The position numbers were made by a program, and so were the translations under genes. 64,000 bases of DNA, taken from NCBI RefSeq assembly GCF_000328475.2, contig NC_026486.1, positions 372,001 through 436,000 on the forward strand, in the 5' to 3' direction. This document shows positions 51,718-62,447 of this stretch, piece by piece. This DNA comes from Mycosarcoma maydis (lineage: Eukaryota; Basidiomycota; Ustilaginomycetes; Ustilaginales). How positions within the stretch are numbered: position 1 is the first letter of the stretch; each line of letters begins with the position of its first letter. Under the pieces are notes generated by a model, which had not been told where the DNA came from, searched no databases, and worked only from the letters and a program-made list of their open reading frames with translations.

Positions 51718-53274
51718 CTAGACGGCAGACCGAGGAGGATGACCTGCCATAAAGTAGCCAGATTCTACATTGGCAAGCGCAGCTCCTGATGGAATCCTCA
51801 AGGGCACAGGGTTCCCTGCTACGATTCTTGGGAGTCTCGAGATGGCCAGCCTGCTTCTCGCCTGGTTGGCGAGTACATCATGCTCCAATCTCTCGAGCGT
51901 CGCCAGCAGCCGAGCAGCATTGATGGTGATGTGTGTACAGTGGAAGGTCAACTCGACCCTCTCGTTGGACGCTAGATTGGCATACTGTACAGACAGCGGC
52001 GGGCGCGATAAGTAGTCGTGTGAGGAACTTGAAGCGAGCGCTGGATGCGTGACATGAGCCAAAGCGGAAGCATGCGGTTGAATCGAAAGGGTACATGAAG
52101 GAGTATCGAATTCGAGCAACCGAGGGTCTGGTTCGACGTCCGAGGAGGGGTTCGATCTGAACCAATCTCGAAACACTCGATCGAGCCCCTCTGCGAGGGT
52201 TTTGGAGTAACGCAGACGTACTCCCTCCGAGGCAGCTGGTTCTTCACCGCGCAGCATGGCAGAGATGGTTGCTTGGGCATCAGGAACGCTACGACGAGCA
52301 GTTAGAGTGAGGATTAGGCTTTCGAACGAGTCAAGAGGATCGAGTTGAAACGCATAGCATGCAGGTTTGTCCGCTGCTTGATGGGGTAAGCGCGACGAGT
52401 TGAGTGACGAGGGAACTGCGCGTGTGCCAGGTGGCCCTGCCCAGTCGTATGCGTCCAGCGGCTCCTCCAGGGTCTGTGCTGGACGCATTGCCGTACCGGT
52501 TGTGTGAGAAGAACGCGAGCTGTTTGTAGGAGGGCGGTACATGTTGTGTCGATTTGCAGCTTCGATACTCTGTTGGAGAAAGGGAAAAGGAGCACTAGCG
52601 ATCTGCTGTGCGATGGCTCTGGCTCTCGAGGTACTAGCCGTTGAACTGGATCGACTCGTCGAACGCGAGGTCGTCGACGTGTTGCGCAACAGTGTCGATC
52701 TTTCCAGTCTACGCTCTTCAAGATCGAGCGAGCTAGAGACGATGGCCTGGCTCGCAACACGACGTTGATCATCCTCATGCAGACCAGGAAAGAACGGTTG
52801 GAACTGAGTAGCTATGTATGTCCCCGCGCCTCCCATCCTTGCTCTCTCTGGACCAACGGAAACGCTGTTTCCTCTGCTCCTTCCCATCCCCCTTGCGCCA
52901 CGCAATTTCTCAGAATCGGTAGTGACCCTGCTACTGCATCCGCCTGCAAACTCGAATACAGCGGCTGACGAAAGCGGTGGAAGCTTGGCATGATATGATG
53001 AGGGTGAGACCGGTGCAAAATGGGAAAATTGGAGTGTGTGTTTGGCCGTGACGGTATCGATAGGTCTCTGCGCTTCAAATTCGAGTACCGCTGCTTCGGC
53101 AGGGTCGGTTGAATGAGAGCCGAGACCGAGATAGCGTAGGCAATAGCGTTGGATGTGTGCTTCGACCAGATCGTGGAAGTGATGGTTGGCGAGTGAAAGC
53201 GTGCGGATGAGTGTCTGTGCAGGTAGGAATACGAGTATATAGGCTTGCAGTTCTAGCGGCAATGATTCGAGCAT
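51718..53274 (-). CDS. F-box protein of unknown target
   Basis: Encodes 518 aa from the ATG at 53274; the frame extends 68 codons upstream to another start codon, but the F-box begins at once after the chosen Met (LESLPLELQAYILVFLPAQT, residues 2-21), which supports it. The F-box spans about 1-46. Residues 120-330 are Ser/Arg-rich and disordered. A second part (about 330-518) has predicted strands (CYAFQLDPLDSFESLIL, VELTFHCTHITINAARLLATLERL) but no family I know. F-box proteins bind Skp1 in SCF ubiquitin ligases. It ends 187 bp from the convergent end of the synthetase gene. Confidence 0.78.
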   Translation of the reverse strand: MLESLPLELQAYILVFLPAQTLIRTLSLANHHFHDLVEAHIQRYCLRYLGLGSHSTDPAEAAVLEFEAQRPIDTVTAKHTLQFSHFAPVSPSSYHAKLPPLSSAAVFEFAGGCSSRVTTDSEKLRGARGMGRSRGNSVSVGPERARMGGAGTYIATQFQPFFPGLHEDDQRRVASQAIVSSSLDLEERRLERSTLLRNTSTTSRSTSRSSSTASTSRARAIAQQIASAPFPFLQQSIEAANRHNMYRPPTNSSRSSHTTGTAMRPAQTLEEPLDAYDWAGPPGTRAVPSSLNSSRLPHQAADKPACYAFQLDPLDSFESLILTLTARRSVPDAQATISAMLRGEEPAASEGVRLRYSKTLAEGLDRVFRDWFRSNPSSDVEPDPRLLEFDTPSCTLSIQPHASALAHVTHPALASSSSHDYLSRPPLSVQYANLASNERVELTFHCTHITINAARLLATLERLEHDVLANQARSRLAISRLPRIVAGNPVPLRIPSGAALANVESGYFMAGHPPRSAV

Positions 53275-53477
53275 GGCTGCGAAGCAAATATAAGTTGAGG
53301 AAGAGCCGTGGGGGAAGTTGGATAGGTGATGAACAGAGCTGAGGATAAGAGATAAAGGTGTTGCACACGTTTCATAACCGTGAATGTATCGAGAGCTGCC
53401 CACGCTCTCATGCAGGGACCACAGCCAGCGTGCAGATCGATAGCATTCACTACCAGGCACACAACCTGTCTTCTCCA

Positions 53478-53545
53478 CATTTGTGATTCATGATTCGTGA
53501 TTTGTGATTCGTGTGATTCACGATTCGTGATTCACGATTAACTTA
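53478..53545. repeat. Long cluster of dispersed heptamer repeat
   Basis: About nine adjoining units of the GTGATTC and CACGATT types in both orientations. The densest copy in the window; a companion lies at 53668-53702. Confidence 0.85.
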
Positions 53546-53667
53546 ACGTTATTTGGCGGCGCGGATTTCTTCGGCTGTTCATTCGTGATCTCATGCTTTG
53601 CTTTTCCGATTGCGAATCTCAGACAGCCTCAAGCACATCAGACATGCTTATAGCCCGTGTTGGCATC

Positions 53668-53702
53668 ATTCGTGATTCACGATTCTTCACGATTCACGAT
53701 TA
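53668..53702. repeat. Cluster of dispersed heptamer repeat
   Basis: ATTCGTG followed by ATTCACG and CACGATT units with a small TTC interruption. Confidence 0.8.
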
Positions 53703-55043
53703 GTTCGAGGAATAGCGCATTGAGTCACAAGAGCCTTTTTCTTCGGAGCGCCATCGCGTATAACATCTCAGATTACTGACAATGGCGCTGGAATAGCTGC
53801 CGAGCAGCGTTCACGATTAACTTATAGGTAAAGTTAAAGGCCAGAGCTGGATGCATGGTGCACACTCAGTGGCTCGTAGCCGTCGCCACACAGTCGTGAG
53901 TTGTTCCAATCGTTTGTTAGGTCGGCACAAATCTCAAAGCGCCTGTATTCACAATTCACTTTTAAGCATAAAAGGCTGTTCGGCCGCTTTCGCAGTAACA
54001 TGTGAAACATTCCTGCACGCTCCGAAATTACAGCACTCACAAGTGGAGCACGTGATGTCAAAAAAGTCCGGCCGAATTTGGAAATTGGACTTTTGAGTCT
54101 TCTCACTGAATTTCTCAAATCGACTTCTGCAACTTAGTCGCTCCGACGACGCAGTGAACGACCAGACGTTCTCTAGCTGCCAGAGCGCACGATGAAATAA
54201 CAAAGTGCGTACGTACAACGAATCTTGATTGCGAAAAGAGAGACAGAGGACCAACGACATGTCAGAGCTGTAGCACGCTCAGACCGAAAGGTTTGCGCCA
54301 TTTCCGTTTTGGCGTCGCGCAGCCCGCTGAGAGAAGTTTGAGAACGAGCAGCATCAGCAGACAGACAGAGAGAGCGTGCACCACTGTTGTCCTTGCGTGG
54401 ACTACGATTCGAGATTCCGTCGACACCTGTTCCTCACCATCACCATCCACCAACCCCATCAAGGTAAGCATCGCCGACAAACACGGCAGGGTCACGCAGC
54501 TAGATTTGGGTGCATAGCTATTTCTCCTATCATAGGCAACGATCGTGGCCAACATCATCAGTATCAGCTTTCCAACTATTTGCAGAACAATCCATTCAAC
54601 GAGTCCATCCTTGACTTGCACCATCATTCGGCAAACGCACTAGCTCCATCATACCCTGCAGACACGTCCAGCACCTTGCACTCGTCATTTCATTCAACGT
54701 ATCATTTCGAAAAGCTCGTCCAAAACCAGTCTACAGTTTTCGTCTCAATCCTAGCTTCGCCCGAAGCTTGAATCAATTCATTGCTGCTTCGGTCTGATAG
54801 ACGAACCGAGATCGTTCAACACCAGCTACCACGACTTTTCTCTGACCGCGTGCCCGGAAGCCTGCCCAACTTGGTTTTCCCTTACCGCCACTATTCCGCC
54901 GCTTTCACTCAATCTCGACTCCGTTCAGCTGCGTCTCCAACACCCTGCCATCTTTCCATTTCACCTCCTCTACGCTCGAACAGTTTGCTAAACACTCTCA
55001 CACGATTCGACTCTTCTACGTTCAACTTTTGCAGTGAATCAAG

Positions 55044-56033
55044 ATGTCCAAGGCCGCTGTTGGTACCAAGTTCCGAATGACTCTGGCTCTGCCAGTCGGT
55101 GCCGTCATGAACTGCGCCGACAACTCGGGTGCCAAGAACCTTTTCGTCATTGCCGTCCATGGCATTGGTGCTCGTCTTAACCGTCTCCCTGCCGCCGCCG
55201 CCGGTGACATGGTTGTCGCTTCCGTCAAGAAGGGTAAGCCCGAGCTCCGAAAGAAGGGTAAGTTTCCAAAACATCCACAATCACAATTCACTGCACAAAC
55301 AGCCCTTGTCGTCATTATCAGCGTTCATCACTACCAGCAGAAGCAACAAATTGGATCACCTCGCGACGCTTTAGGAAGCGTGTGCTACACGGGAGAGGAG
55401 AGGAGCACAGACCGAGTATAGCTGCAGGTCTACACTCACAAACGCGGAAAGAGGCATGGGGAAGAGGACCAACAACACAGCTCTCTAGATCACAAAGCGT
55501 GCATCCGTAGAAAATAGGCGGAAGTAATTCGAGTATCGCAACACGGATAAGAAAACAGTGGCTCGGAATGGCACATTGAACGCAGAGCATAGGCAGCTCA
55601 GATATCTGATTGTCTTCTCACGAGCACTGGAACTGTCATCAGAAGTTCAAGATTGGCACCAAGTAGAGCATGGACTCGGTAGCAGATATCAACCATAATA
55701 GATTTGACGAGGCAGCAAGGGCTGTAGGATGCAGTCTGATTTTTGTTGCACATTTGCGACTTTGCATCGCACGCTTCCTTTCGAACATTGACTGACTCGT
55801 CTACTTTCGCCAATCCTATTCTTTCTCATACTGCAGTCATGCCCGCTGTCGTCGTTCGCCAGCGCAAGCCCTGGAGGCGTCGTGACGGTGTCTTCCTCTA
55901 CTTCGAGGACAACGCCGGTGTCATTGTCAACCCCAAGGGTGAGATGAAGGGTTCCGCTATCACTGGTCCCGTTGCTAAGGAGTGCGCCGACATCTGGCCA
56001 CGTATCGCCTCGAACGCCGGTACCGTCGTCTAA
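55044..56033 (+). CDS. RPL23: 60S ribosomal protein uL14 (Rpl23), two exons
   Basis: Model: 55044-55257 and 55837-56033; 411 nt, 136 aa. The intron is 579 bp, donor GTAAGT, acceptor TGCAG. The join gives [16 protein letters not shown], as in the family. Features: [25 protein letters not shown] at the start, [24 protein letters not shown] and [24 protein letters not shown] at the end. uL14 lies at the subunit interface of the large ribosomal subunit. Codons are strongly biased to C and G endings, as expected of a highly expressed gene. The intron is long for this window; I searched it by eye for snoRNA boxes and saw no convincing C/D pair. Confidence 0.97.
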
Positions 56034-56650
56034 GCGTCTCGCTCTCCCTTGCTTTTTAACCCGCATCTTGTATTTCATATCACATTCGCAAAACGCATCT
56101 GTTTGCGACGGGCGAGCGCTCTCGTAAAACGTGTTCTGTCGTCACGTTTTCATCGCCTCATACACGACACACTCTCACTCTCTCCCCACTACATCCCCCC
56201 AAAATGACAGCATGCTCCTGACATGACCGCAACTTGCCAGTTTCTGCATTGGTTTGCGAAGGTGCGTTGCGCCTCATACGCACTGAGCGACTGTATACTA
56301 TCACCTTATGAGCAGATAGTGTCGGCGAAGATGATCCCGCTGATATGACCGCGTCATGCGATGTGACGTTGTGCAAACGTGAAACTTGCGAGCTTATGTA
56401 GGTCACGGGAGGCACGTAGAGGTGTTTGTGGAGGTGAGTCGGTTTTCTGAACTTTGAGATGAATTTGCTGATCGTCGTTTCACGTTTGGAACTTGTCTCT
56501 CTACCATATCGGCAACGCCCTCGAACACGGTCACTTTTCAACAAACTTTCCAGTCATGCGACAATTTTGGCCATGACTAGAAGCTCGACACGGGTCCTGA
56601 ACTCGGAAGCGTCTTGCAACTAGACGAGTCGGGGGCTCAGGATCACAACC
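56034..56650. other. Intergenic
   Basis: About 600 bp. The RPL23 3' region and the promoter of the F-box-like gene. Nothing further recognised. Confidence 0.6.
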
Positions 56651-58246
56651 ATGCCCCCCACAGCCGAGACTGACACCAGTGGCAGGAGCTTGGAGGAACA
56701 GCTATCGAGGCTCAGTATTCACGAGCCAGCTGGACAGCTGCTGGCACAGCTCGGCGATGCCGACCGTTTACACCTGTCTCGGCTGTTGCCGCGACCAAGC
56801 CTACCACCCGAAGTGCTCGAACGAGTGGTGCGCCACCTGCAACCCGGCGCTTTGATCGGCGACCCTGTAGCACATGTCACCCTGATACGACTCAGCTGTG
56901 TCAGCCGACTGATGCGCTATTGGGCACTCGAAGCCTTGTACTCGGTCGTCATCCTGCCTCGCCACGTCCGCGACTTTCGTAAATGGTACGCGAGATCAGT
57001 CAAATCTCAACCAGCGTATCAATTTGCCGGATTCACAAGAGCACTCTTCTGCTCCTTGGACGACGTTTCGGCACTAACCTCGTTCTCAGCCGGCTGGGAC
57101 CACGAACTGTTGCGACTGCTTCATTACTGCGGCCCAACGCTGACCCATCTTTCGCTTTGGCGGTCAGAGTCGATGGCTTTGCTTCGAGATCCAGGTCAAG
57201 TGAGGGAAGGCTATCGATTTGGAACCTCTCAGCCCGTACAGGTTTGGGGCGAGATGCGACATGGCGATGGTGACGCGGTAGCAGATACAGATACAATCAA
57301 TGGCCACCACGACGCACGTACTGAAGATGAAATCGTGCCGCCTGAAGCAAAACATGCCGATGATTTGTTCAGCAAGGAAGAACTTGACGACATGCCGGGC
57401 TGGCTCAAAGCAGAGATTCGACTGCAAGGCACTCGTGCTGCAACCATCCGACACAAGGCTCACCTCACACCGACGAGACGCATCACACGACGCCAGCAGG
57501 GCTGTCAACCAACACACCTGAGCATCATGATGAGCTTGCCTTTGCTCGAGCACGAAGATCCCAAGGTTTTTCCGCGGATGCTCATCTGGCATCGTGTGCA
57601 GGAGCTCGATGTCCACATTTCCACGCCGGGACACACGCCCACGATCTTGCGCTTGATCGCGAGTTTGCGAGATTCTCCAATACGCCGGCTTAGGATCTCC
57701 ACCACTTTTGCGTCACTCTGCATGATGACGCCGCCATTTCCTCCGTCGAAGCGGCAACGTGATGCAGCTGCCAACCAAGGATCACCTCAACCTGACTTTG
57801 ATCCGGCAGCTTCCACGATTTACGATACAATAACCAGCAGCGCATTCATGCCGACGCTCAACCTGTGCGATGCGTTGTCGAGCATATTGAACGATGACCT
57901 GTTGCGCAGAGTCTTAGTGGATGAGTTGCAGGGCAAGCCACTCGCTGCTGCACCACAGACAGAGCAACTACTGTTCAAAAGATGTCTTGATGGGCCGAGT
58001 CGAAAGCCTGCCAAGGGTCACAGCTGTCCCCCGGGCACGACGCAGGCCGACTCGAATGCATCTGCACCTCAAGCGAGCATAGACTCTGTAGAGCATGATC
58101 AGCGGCAAGCAGAGCTGAGCCGCAATTTTCGTCTCACTATCACACGGGGCAATCAGTCCATCTGGGCTAAACTCAAGGACCGCTTGTGGGACTTTCGTCA
58201 AAGGGTCGAAGGAATTAGTGAAGGGTCGTGGGAGATTTTGTCCTAG
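56651..58246 (+). CDS. F-box-like protein of unknown function
   Basis: Intronless, 531 aa from the ATG at 56651. Residues 48-100 (PSLPPEVLERVVRHLQPG, then HVTLIRLSCVSRLMRYWALEAL) fit the fungal F-box-like helices, followed by LYSVVILPRHVRDFRKW, the usual next segment in basidiomycete F-box families. Later, TLTHLSLWRS and IRRLRISTTFASL look like isolated leucine-rich strands, so an LRR-like fold is possible. A disordered acidic insert lies at about 205-265 and a polar linker at about 440-490. Likely an SCF substrate adaptor, by family only. Target unknown. Confidence 0.72.
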   Translation: MPPTAETDTSGRSLEEQLSRLSIHEPAGQLLAQLGDADRLHLSRLLPRPSLPPEVLERVVRHLQPGALIGDPVAHVTLIRLSCVSRLMRYWALEALYSVVILPRHVRDFRKWYARSVKSQPAYQFAGFTRALFCSLDDVSALTSFSAGWDHELLRLLHYCGPTLTHLSLWRSESMALLRDPGQVREGYRFGTSQPVQVWGEMRHGDGDAVADTDTINGHHDARTEDEIVPPEAKHADDLFSKEELDDMPGWLKAEIRLQGTRAATIRHKAHLTPTRRITRRQQGCQPTHLSIMMSLPLLEHEDPKVFPRMLIWHRVQELDVHISTPGHTPTILRLIASLRDSPIRRLRISTTFASLCMMTPPFPPSKRQRDAAANQGSPQPDFDPAASTIYDTITSSAFMPTLNLCDALSSILNDDLLRRVLVDELQGKPLAAAPQTEQLLFKRCLDGPSRKPAKGHSCPPGTTQADSNASAPQASIDSVEHDQRQAELSRNFRLTITRGNQSIWAKLKDRLWDFRQRVEGISEGSWEILS

Positions 58247-59189
58247 GTATCGACTTTGACCAAGGAAACCAAAGGATGGCATGTGTACCGTCGCGAACCG
58301 GGGACAAGTTGACGAATGCAGTCAACATTTCATTCACGATTGGCCCAAGACCGATCAAGACGAGGCTGGGCATCATCGCAGACGACAACACGGCATTTAG
58401 AGTTTGCGTCCATGTTGTTGCGGTATGTGTCCGAAATTGGTGTCAATCTCGAGACAAGATGCGATTGATGTTTCTGAGCAACGTAGCCTCGATGATAATC
58501 CGATGGACGATCGCATGCTCTGGACCGTGCTAAAGTGAGTGAGTGTAGTTGCGAGGTTGCATCGTGCAACCAACCAACGTGCTATTCTGAGGCAGCACGA
58601 GCCGGTCAGTGACTTGTGACTCCAGGCGCAATTCAAAATCGTGAATAGATTTGCCGAGGCAGAGACACGAGACTCACAACCGCATACCGTGACAGACTCA
58701 CGACTGGCGACACACGAGGCTAAATCGTGAATCACGAAACGCATTCACGATTCTGCTTTCTCGCACTTACGACTCACGACTCGTGACTCTGTGACCCGCA
58801 ATCCGAAATTGTCCAACAGAAAGCAACAAAAGGAATGAGCCAAGGTCGTTATCTATTTGTCTCTCTTTCTTTGACACCTTCGTATGTAACCCTAAGTCTG
58901 CAGGCTGTAGCCCTCCTACCAGCTACCGTGCGTCAGCCGGGGTTGCGACGCTCGCTGTCAGCTACACCTGCAGCAGCACCGCCACCCTCTGCATCTACCA
59001 AATTTGTCGACCTTCTTGGGTGGGCTCATCAAACGCTGGCCAACCACACCGATCCTCCTGACGGCCTCTGATCCCAACGACAATAAGACTCTAAGGACAA
59101 ACAAGCGGTACAGAGGATCCACCAACCACATCCATTTCTCCTGCAATCCGAGAACATCTCATGCCGTTGCGGACACTTAGTTTGTCAAC
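58247..59189. other. Intergenic with dispersed repeats; promoter of the Q-rich gene
   Basis: About 940 bp. Repeat clusters at 58636-58650 and 58721-58790, both ATT and ACT types. An ATG at 59161, out of frame with the main gene, opens a 123-codon frame that overlaps it. Confidence 0.55.
58721..58790. repeat. Cluster of dispersed heptamer repeat (ATT and ACT types)
   Basis: AATCGTG, AATCACG, ATTCACG, then ACTCACG and ACTCGTG units. Shows both sub-types next to each other, as at 14188. Confidence 0.75.
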
Positions 59190-62100
59190 ATGCAGCAGTC
59201 AAGACTGCACGTCCCCATGCATTTGGGCCAGGCTGACAACGTACATGTTTCGGCTCCGCACCAAACAGCATCGCTCTGCTCCGATGGTCTTTCTCAATCC
59301 CGCATGCCAACGGACGCGCTTGCTCCTTCGCTTAGTCTGCTGCCTCCCGATCTGTTACAGTCGAACCAGCAGCACCTGCTTCCGTCTTTTGCTTCACTCG
59401 CTTCCTCTCCGTCCGGCACGTCCGCTTCGCTACTGCCCCACGTGCAAAAACAGCTGCAGCCCACTGCTCAAAGTCTCATTGCACAGCAGCAGGCTCGTAG
59501 CTCGTCATCGCAACAAACACCATTGCCCGTGAGTCAACCGTCGCACCAGCAGAAATCGCATCAGCCTGCACAGCAGCAACCTCGGTCCTCCCATCATAGA
59601 GAGCAGCAACAAAAACATGAAAAGCAACAGCGGCATCAACATCAGCTTCCATCAGGTCAGCAAGCCAACATTCATCTCAACGCGCAGCAGCAGCACCCAT
59701 CATCAGCACAGCCGCAACAACCGCCGAGCCTTGCTCACCTGCTCGGTTCCATTCCAGCCACCCTCGCTGGTTCACAGCCTTCTCTTGTGCAAGAACATGC
59801 TTCGATTTTGAATGACGCTCGATCTGCGGTCTCGAGCTTTTCGCAATCGTTATGCGTTGTCAAACAAGCCACACCAGCAGATCAAAGCGATATCCGCAAC
59901 ATCATCTCCCTTCTCGAGCGTGCATCTCAAAATCTCGCTTCCGAGCTCAATGAGGGGTGTAACAAGCTTCGTGCATTGTCCAGCTCACCAGCTTACAACA
60001 ACTTGGCGGGTCTGCTCAACGCTACAGGTGCTAGTCTGCTCGGCCAAGGCTCTAATTTAGGGCACGATCTGTTTGGAGGGGTGCATCCTTTTGGTATGCC
60101 TGACTCTAACGCGCAGCAGCCACAACAGCAAGCCCAGCAACAGCAGCAGAACATGTCAGGTTTGCCCTTTGATCTCGGCATTGGCTTCCAACAACAATCG
60201 GCAAGCAACGGTATCTTCAACTTGAACGGCACATTTTCCAACGACATTGGCGGAAGAGCCAATGGACAACAGGGTGCAGGCGCAAACACATCACCATTTT
60301 TGCCCGCCCTTCTGGCGCAATACCTCTCGCAAAGCACAGATCCATCTAGCCGTAACGGCGCGTTGTCACTTTTCCAGTCGCTCAATAATGGAAACGCCAA
60401 TGGACCTTTTCCCAATTCCATGCAAGGCTTAGATGCATTGTTGAACCAGGGGTTGCCGCACCAACAACACCTTCTGCAGCATGGTCAGCAAACTCGTACA
60501 GGCATGTCTGATATGGACCGCGTTCAACTCAACAATCCATCATCTGCACCACAGCTCGCCAATGGCGCTCCGCTGACCAACGCTGCTGCCCTCACTGCCC
60601 TGACCTCGCTCGGGATCACGCCCACGATGCTCGAAGCTTTAGGCCTCAATTCTGTAGCACAGCAAATGCTCGATGCTTCCGTCGATAGCGGTCGCACGCG
60701 GGAAGCTTCGATTAAACCTTCTCGTCAAGCTCATGATTCTCCTGGAATTCGCGACGAGAACCCCAAGCCGGATCAGAACGGCCTCATCTCGGAGCCAGCA
60801 CGCAAGAAGAGAAAGCATGGCCGGTCGAGAGCCGTTGACACTTCGCCTCTCGTCACCGGCGAAGCGAACAGTTCCAAGCAGACTTCCGATGCACAGGACC
60901 CCAGCACTTCGCGTCCGAGCCAATCTGCTCCAGTCCACATTACTCCCTCCAAGACTCCGACATTCCCTGCCCATCTGAATCGTAACCCAAACAACCCGAA
61001 CGTGGCCGAGCGTTCGGACACCTCAAGGCGTATTCCTACCCTTGGGGTCGGTCTCCGACAAGAGGGCGACAAGCGCTATCGAAATCGCAAGCTCTTGCGC
61101 GACCTGAGAGAGCATCTGTATCGCTGGTTGGGCACCGACGAGTTCCGCAAACTTCGCAATACATATAAGGTAGCCGAATGGGTTCCGAATCCACGCCTGA
61201 CCGAAGAAGAAAAGCGAATCTTGGCCTCGTTGCCCGCCGGTGCCGTCGCGCAACCTCCGATCACGACACACATCTTTCACGTCGATTTCACCAGTCGCGA
61301 CTATTACCGCACCAACCAGTCGCTCATTGAAGCCATCGTAGCGGAAGCATCGAGGAAGGTGGAGGCTAAACCCGAGGCTTATTCGATCGTACCTGGGACG
61401 ATTGATCGCGATCATTTGGAAGATGTGGCCAAGGACTTGATGGATTCGGCGAGGTCTGGATTCCGCATGTCTCTGCGAACGGGCCTGCAAGCTGAGAAGG
61501 AGGACAAGGAGAAGCATGAGAAGTATCGAGGCGCCGAGCGAGCCAAAACTAAATGCCGAAATCGCGAGATCGGCGCGGGTCGGTTGCGTCACGCCATCCC
61601 GAAGCAGCTGCTGATACCGGGTGCTTACTCGGACGATGCTGCCAGCGACGAAGATTTGCACGGCCTGACCAGATCGGAATGGAAGCGGCAACGTCTGCGC
61701 AAGCTACGCATCGCTAAGGGATGGGAAGCGGTCACCCCAAAGTGGAGGAACAAGCATCTCACTCGTGCCTACCACAAGGCTGACATTGTGAGCAAGAGTA
61801 AGCAGATGGCGCGTTGGCGTCGCGACGATCTCGTCGACCTGCCCATTCCCATCAAGCTGTACGGCAAACTGTTGCCCAAGCAGTTGTTTGATCCGGATTG
61901 GTTGGCCGAGCATCGGAAGGAGCTGGAAGATGAACCGTACTGCATCCGCATCAACGATAATGAGATTGACGGGTGGGACGAAGCGCACCATCCGCTGGGG
62001 GAGGATACGAGCGACGAGATGGAGTGGAGCGATACAAAGGAGAGTGTGATGCGCGATCGACACTCGGTGAGTGCTAGTGGCAGGCATCGCGGGAATACGA

Positions 62101-62447
62101 CGAATTTGCCGGCTTCAGCCACGGCGACTGGGAGCAAGCCGATCGAGGGCGAGGTAAAGACTGGTTCCACTACGCCAGTTGCTGCTGGTGGTGGCGGCGG
62201 CTCAGGTGGAGCAGCGACGGCGGTAAAAGAGTCACCAGACACACCTGCACCAGCAGCAACCAAGGATACCCTATCCACTACGACCAACAGGCGCACAGTC
62301 GCGGTCGAGGCAGCAGCGTCGGATGGTTCTGGTGCCAGCAGCGTCTCGTCTAGCTCCCGATCCGCTGCTTTCGATGCCGGTGATACAGCTGGGAGCGACA
62401 CGGATTCCGACTCTTCTATCGCCGCAGCTGACGCCGTCGACGATTAA
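59190..62447 (+). CDS. Q-rich protein with a basic folded C-terminal region, function unknown
   Basis: Intronless, 1085 aa from the ATG at 59190 (good context, A at -3). Residues 1-480 are Gln/Ser/Pro/Asn-rich with many CAG/CAA runs. A nuclear-type basic patch RKKRKHGRSR lies near 535-545. The conserved-looking part is about 620-945: DKRYRNRKLLRDLREHLYRWL, then TTHIFHVDFTSRDYYRTNQSL, EWKRQRLRKLRIAKGWEA, and LPIPIKLYGKLLPKQLFDPDWL. I do not recognise this as a named domain. The rest is acidic Ser/Ala/Gly-rich sequence. The layout (Q-rich arm, basic core, acidic tail) is that of a nuclear regulator. An out-of-frame upstream ATG at 59161 overlaps its start. Confidence 0.8.
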   Translation: MQQSRLHVPMHLGQADNVHVSAPHQTASLCSDGLSQSRMPTDALAPSLSLLPPDLLQSNQQHLLPSFASLASSPSGTSASLLPHVQKQLQPTAQSLIAQQQARSSSSQQTPLPVSQPSHQQKSHQPAQQQPRSSHHREQQQKHEKQQRHQHQLPSGQQANIHLNAQQQHPSSAQPQQPPSLAHLLGSIPATLAGSQPSLVQEHASILNDARSAVSSFSQSLCVVKQATPADQSDIRNIISLLERASQNLASELNEGCNKLRALSSSPAYNNLAGLLNATGASLLGQGSNLGHDLFGGVHPFGMPDSNAQQPQQQAQQQQQNMSGLPFDLGIGFQQQSASNGIFNLNGTFSNDIGGRANGQQGAGANTSPFLPALLAQYLSQSTDPSSRNGALSLFQSLNNGNANGPFPNSMQGLDALLNQGLPHQQHLLQHGQQTRTGMSDMDRVQLNNPSSAPQLANGAPLTNAAALTALTSLGITPTMLEALGLNSVAQQMLDASVDSGRTREASIKPSRQAHDSPGIRDENPKPDQNGLISEPARKKRKHGRSRAVDTSPLVTGEANSSKQTSDAQDPSTSRPSQSAPVHITPSKTPTFPAHLNRNPNNPNVAERSDTSRRIPTLGVGLRQEGDKRYRNRKLLRDLREHLYRWLGTDEFRKLRNTYKVAEWVPNPRLTEEEKRILASLPAGAVAQPPITTHIFHVDFTSRDYYRTNQSLIEAIVAEASRKVEAKPEAYSIVPGTIDRDHLEDVAKDLMDSARSGFRMSLRTGLQAEKEDKEKHEKYRGAERAKTKCRNREIGAGRLRHAIPKQLLIPGAYSDDAASDEDLHGLTRSEWKRQRLRKLRIAKGWEAVTPKWRNKHLTRAYHKADIVSKSKQMARWRRDDLVDLPIPIKLYGKLLPKQLFDPDWLAEHRKELEDEPYCIRINDNEIDGWDEAHHPLGEDTSDEMEWSDTKESVMRDRHSVSASGRHRGNTTNLPASATATGSKPIEGEVKTGSTTPVAAGGGGGSGGAATAVKESPDTPAPAATKDTLSTTTNRRTVAVEAAASDGSGASSVSSSSRSAAFDAGDTAGSDTDSDSSIAAADAVDD

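Larger units (their letters stand above)
53275..55043. other. Intergenic, divergent promoters of the F-box gene and RPL23
   Basis: About 1.8 kb, no supported gene. Strong repeat clusters at 53478-53545 and 53668-53702. A donor-like GTAAGC at 54464 with an acceptor TGCAG at 54581-54585 could mark an intron in the RPL23 leader, and another acceptor-like TTGCAG ends at 55034, ten bases before the ATG. These are consensus matches only. Confidence 0.5.

Noticed and set aside
53541..53549. Further copy of the CTTAACGAG box near the F-box gene
   Set aside because: The sequence is CTTAACGTT; two bases differ and it lies at the end of a dispersed-repeat cluster.
55258..55836. snoRNA inside the RPL23 intron
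   Set aside because: I found no TGATGA-type C box paired with a D box and no clear H/ACA hairpins by eye.
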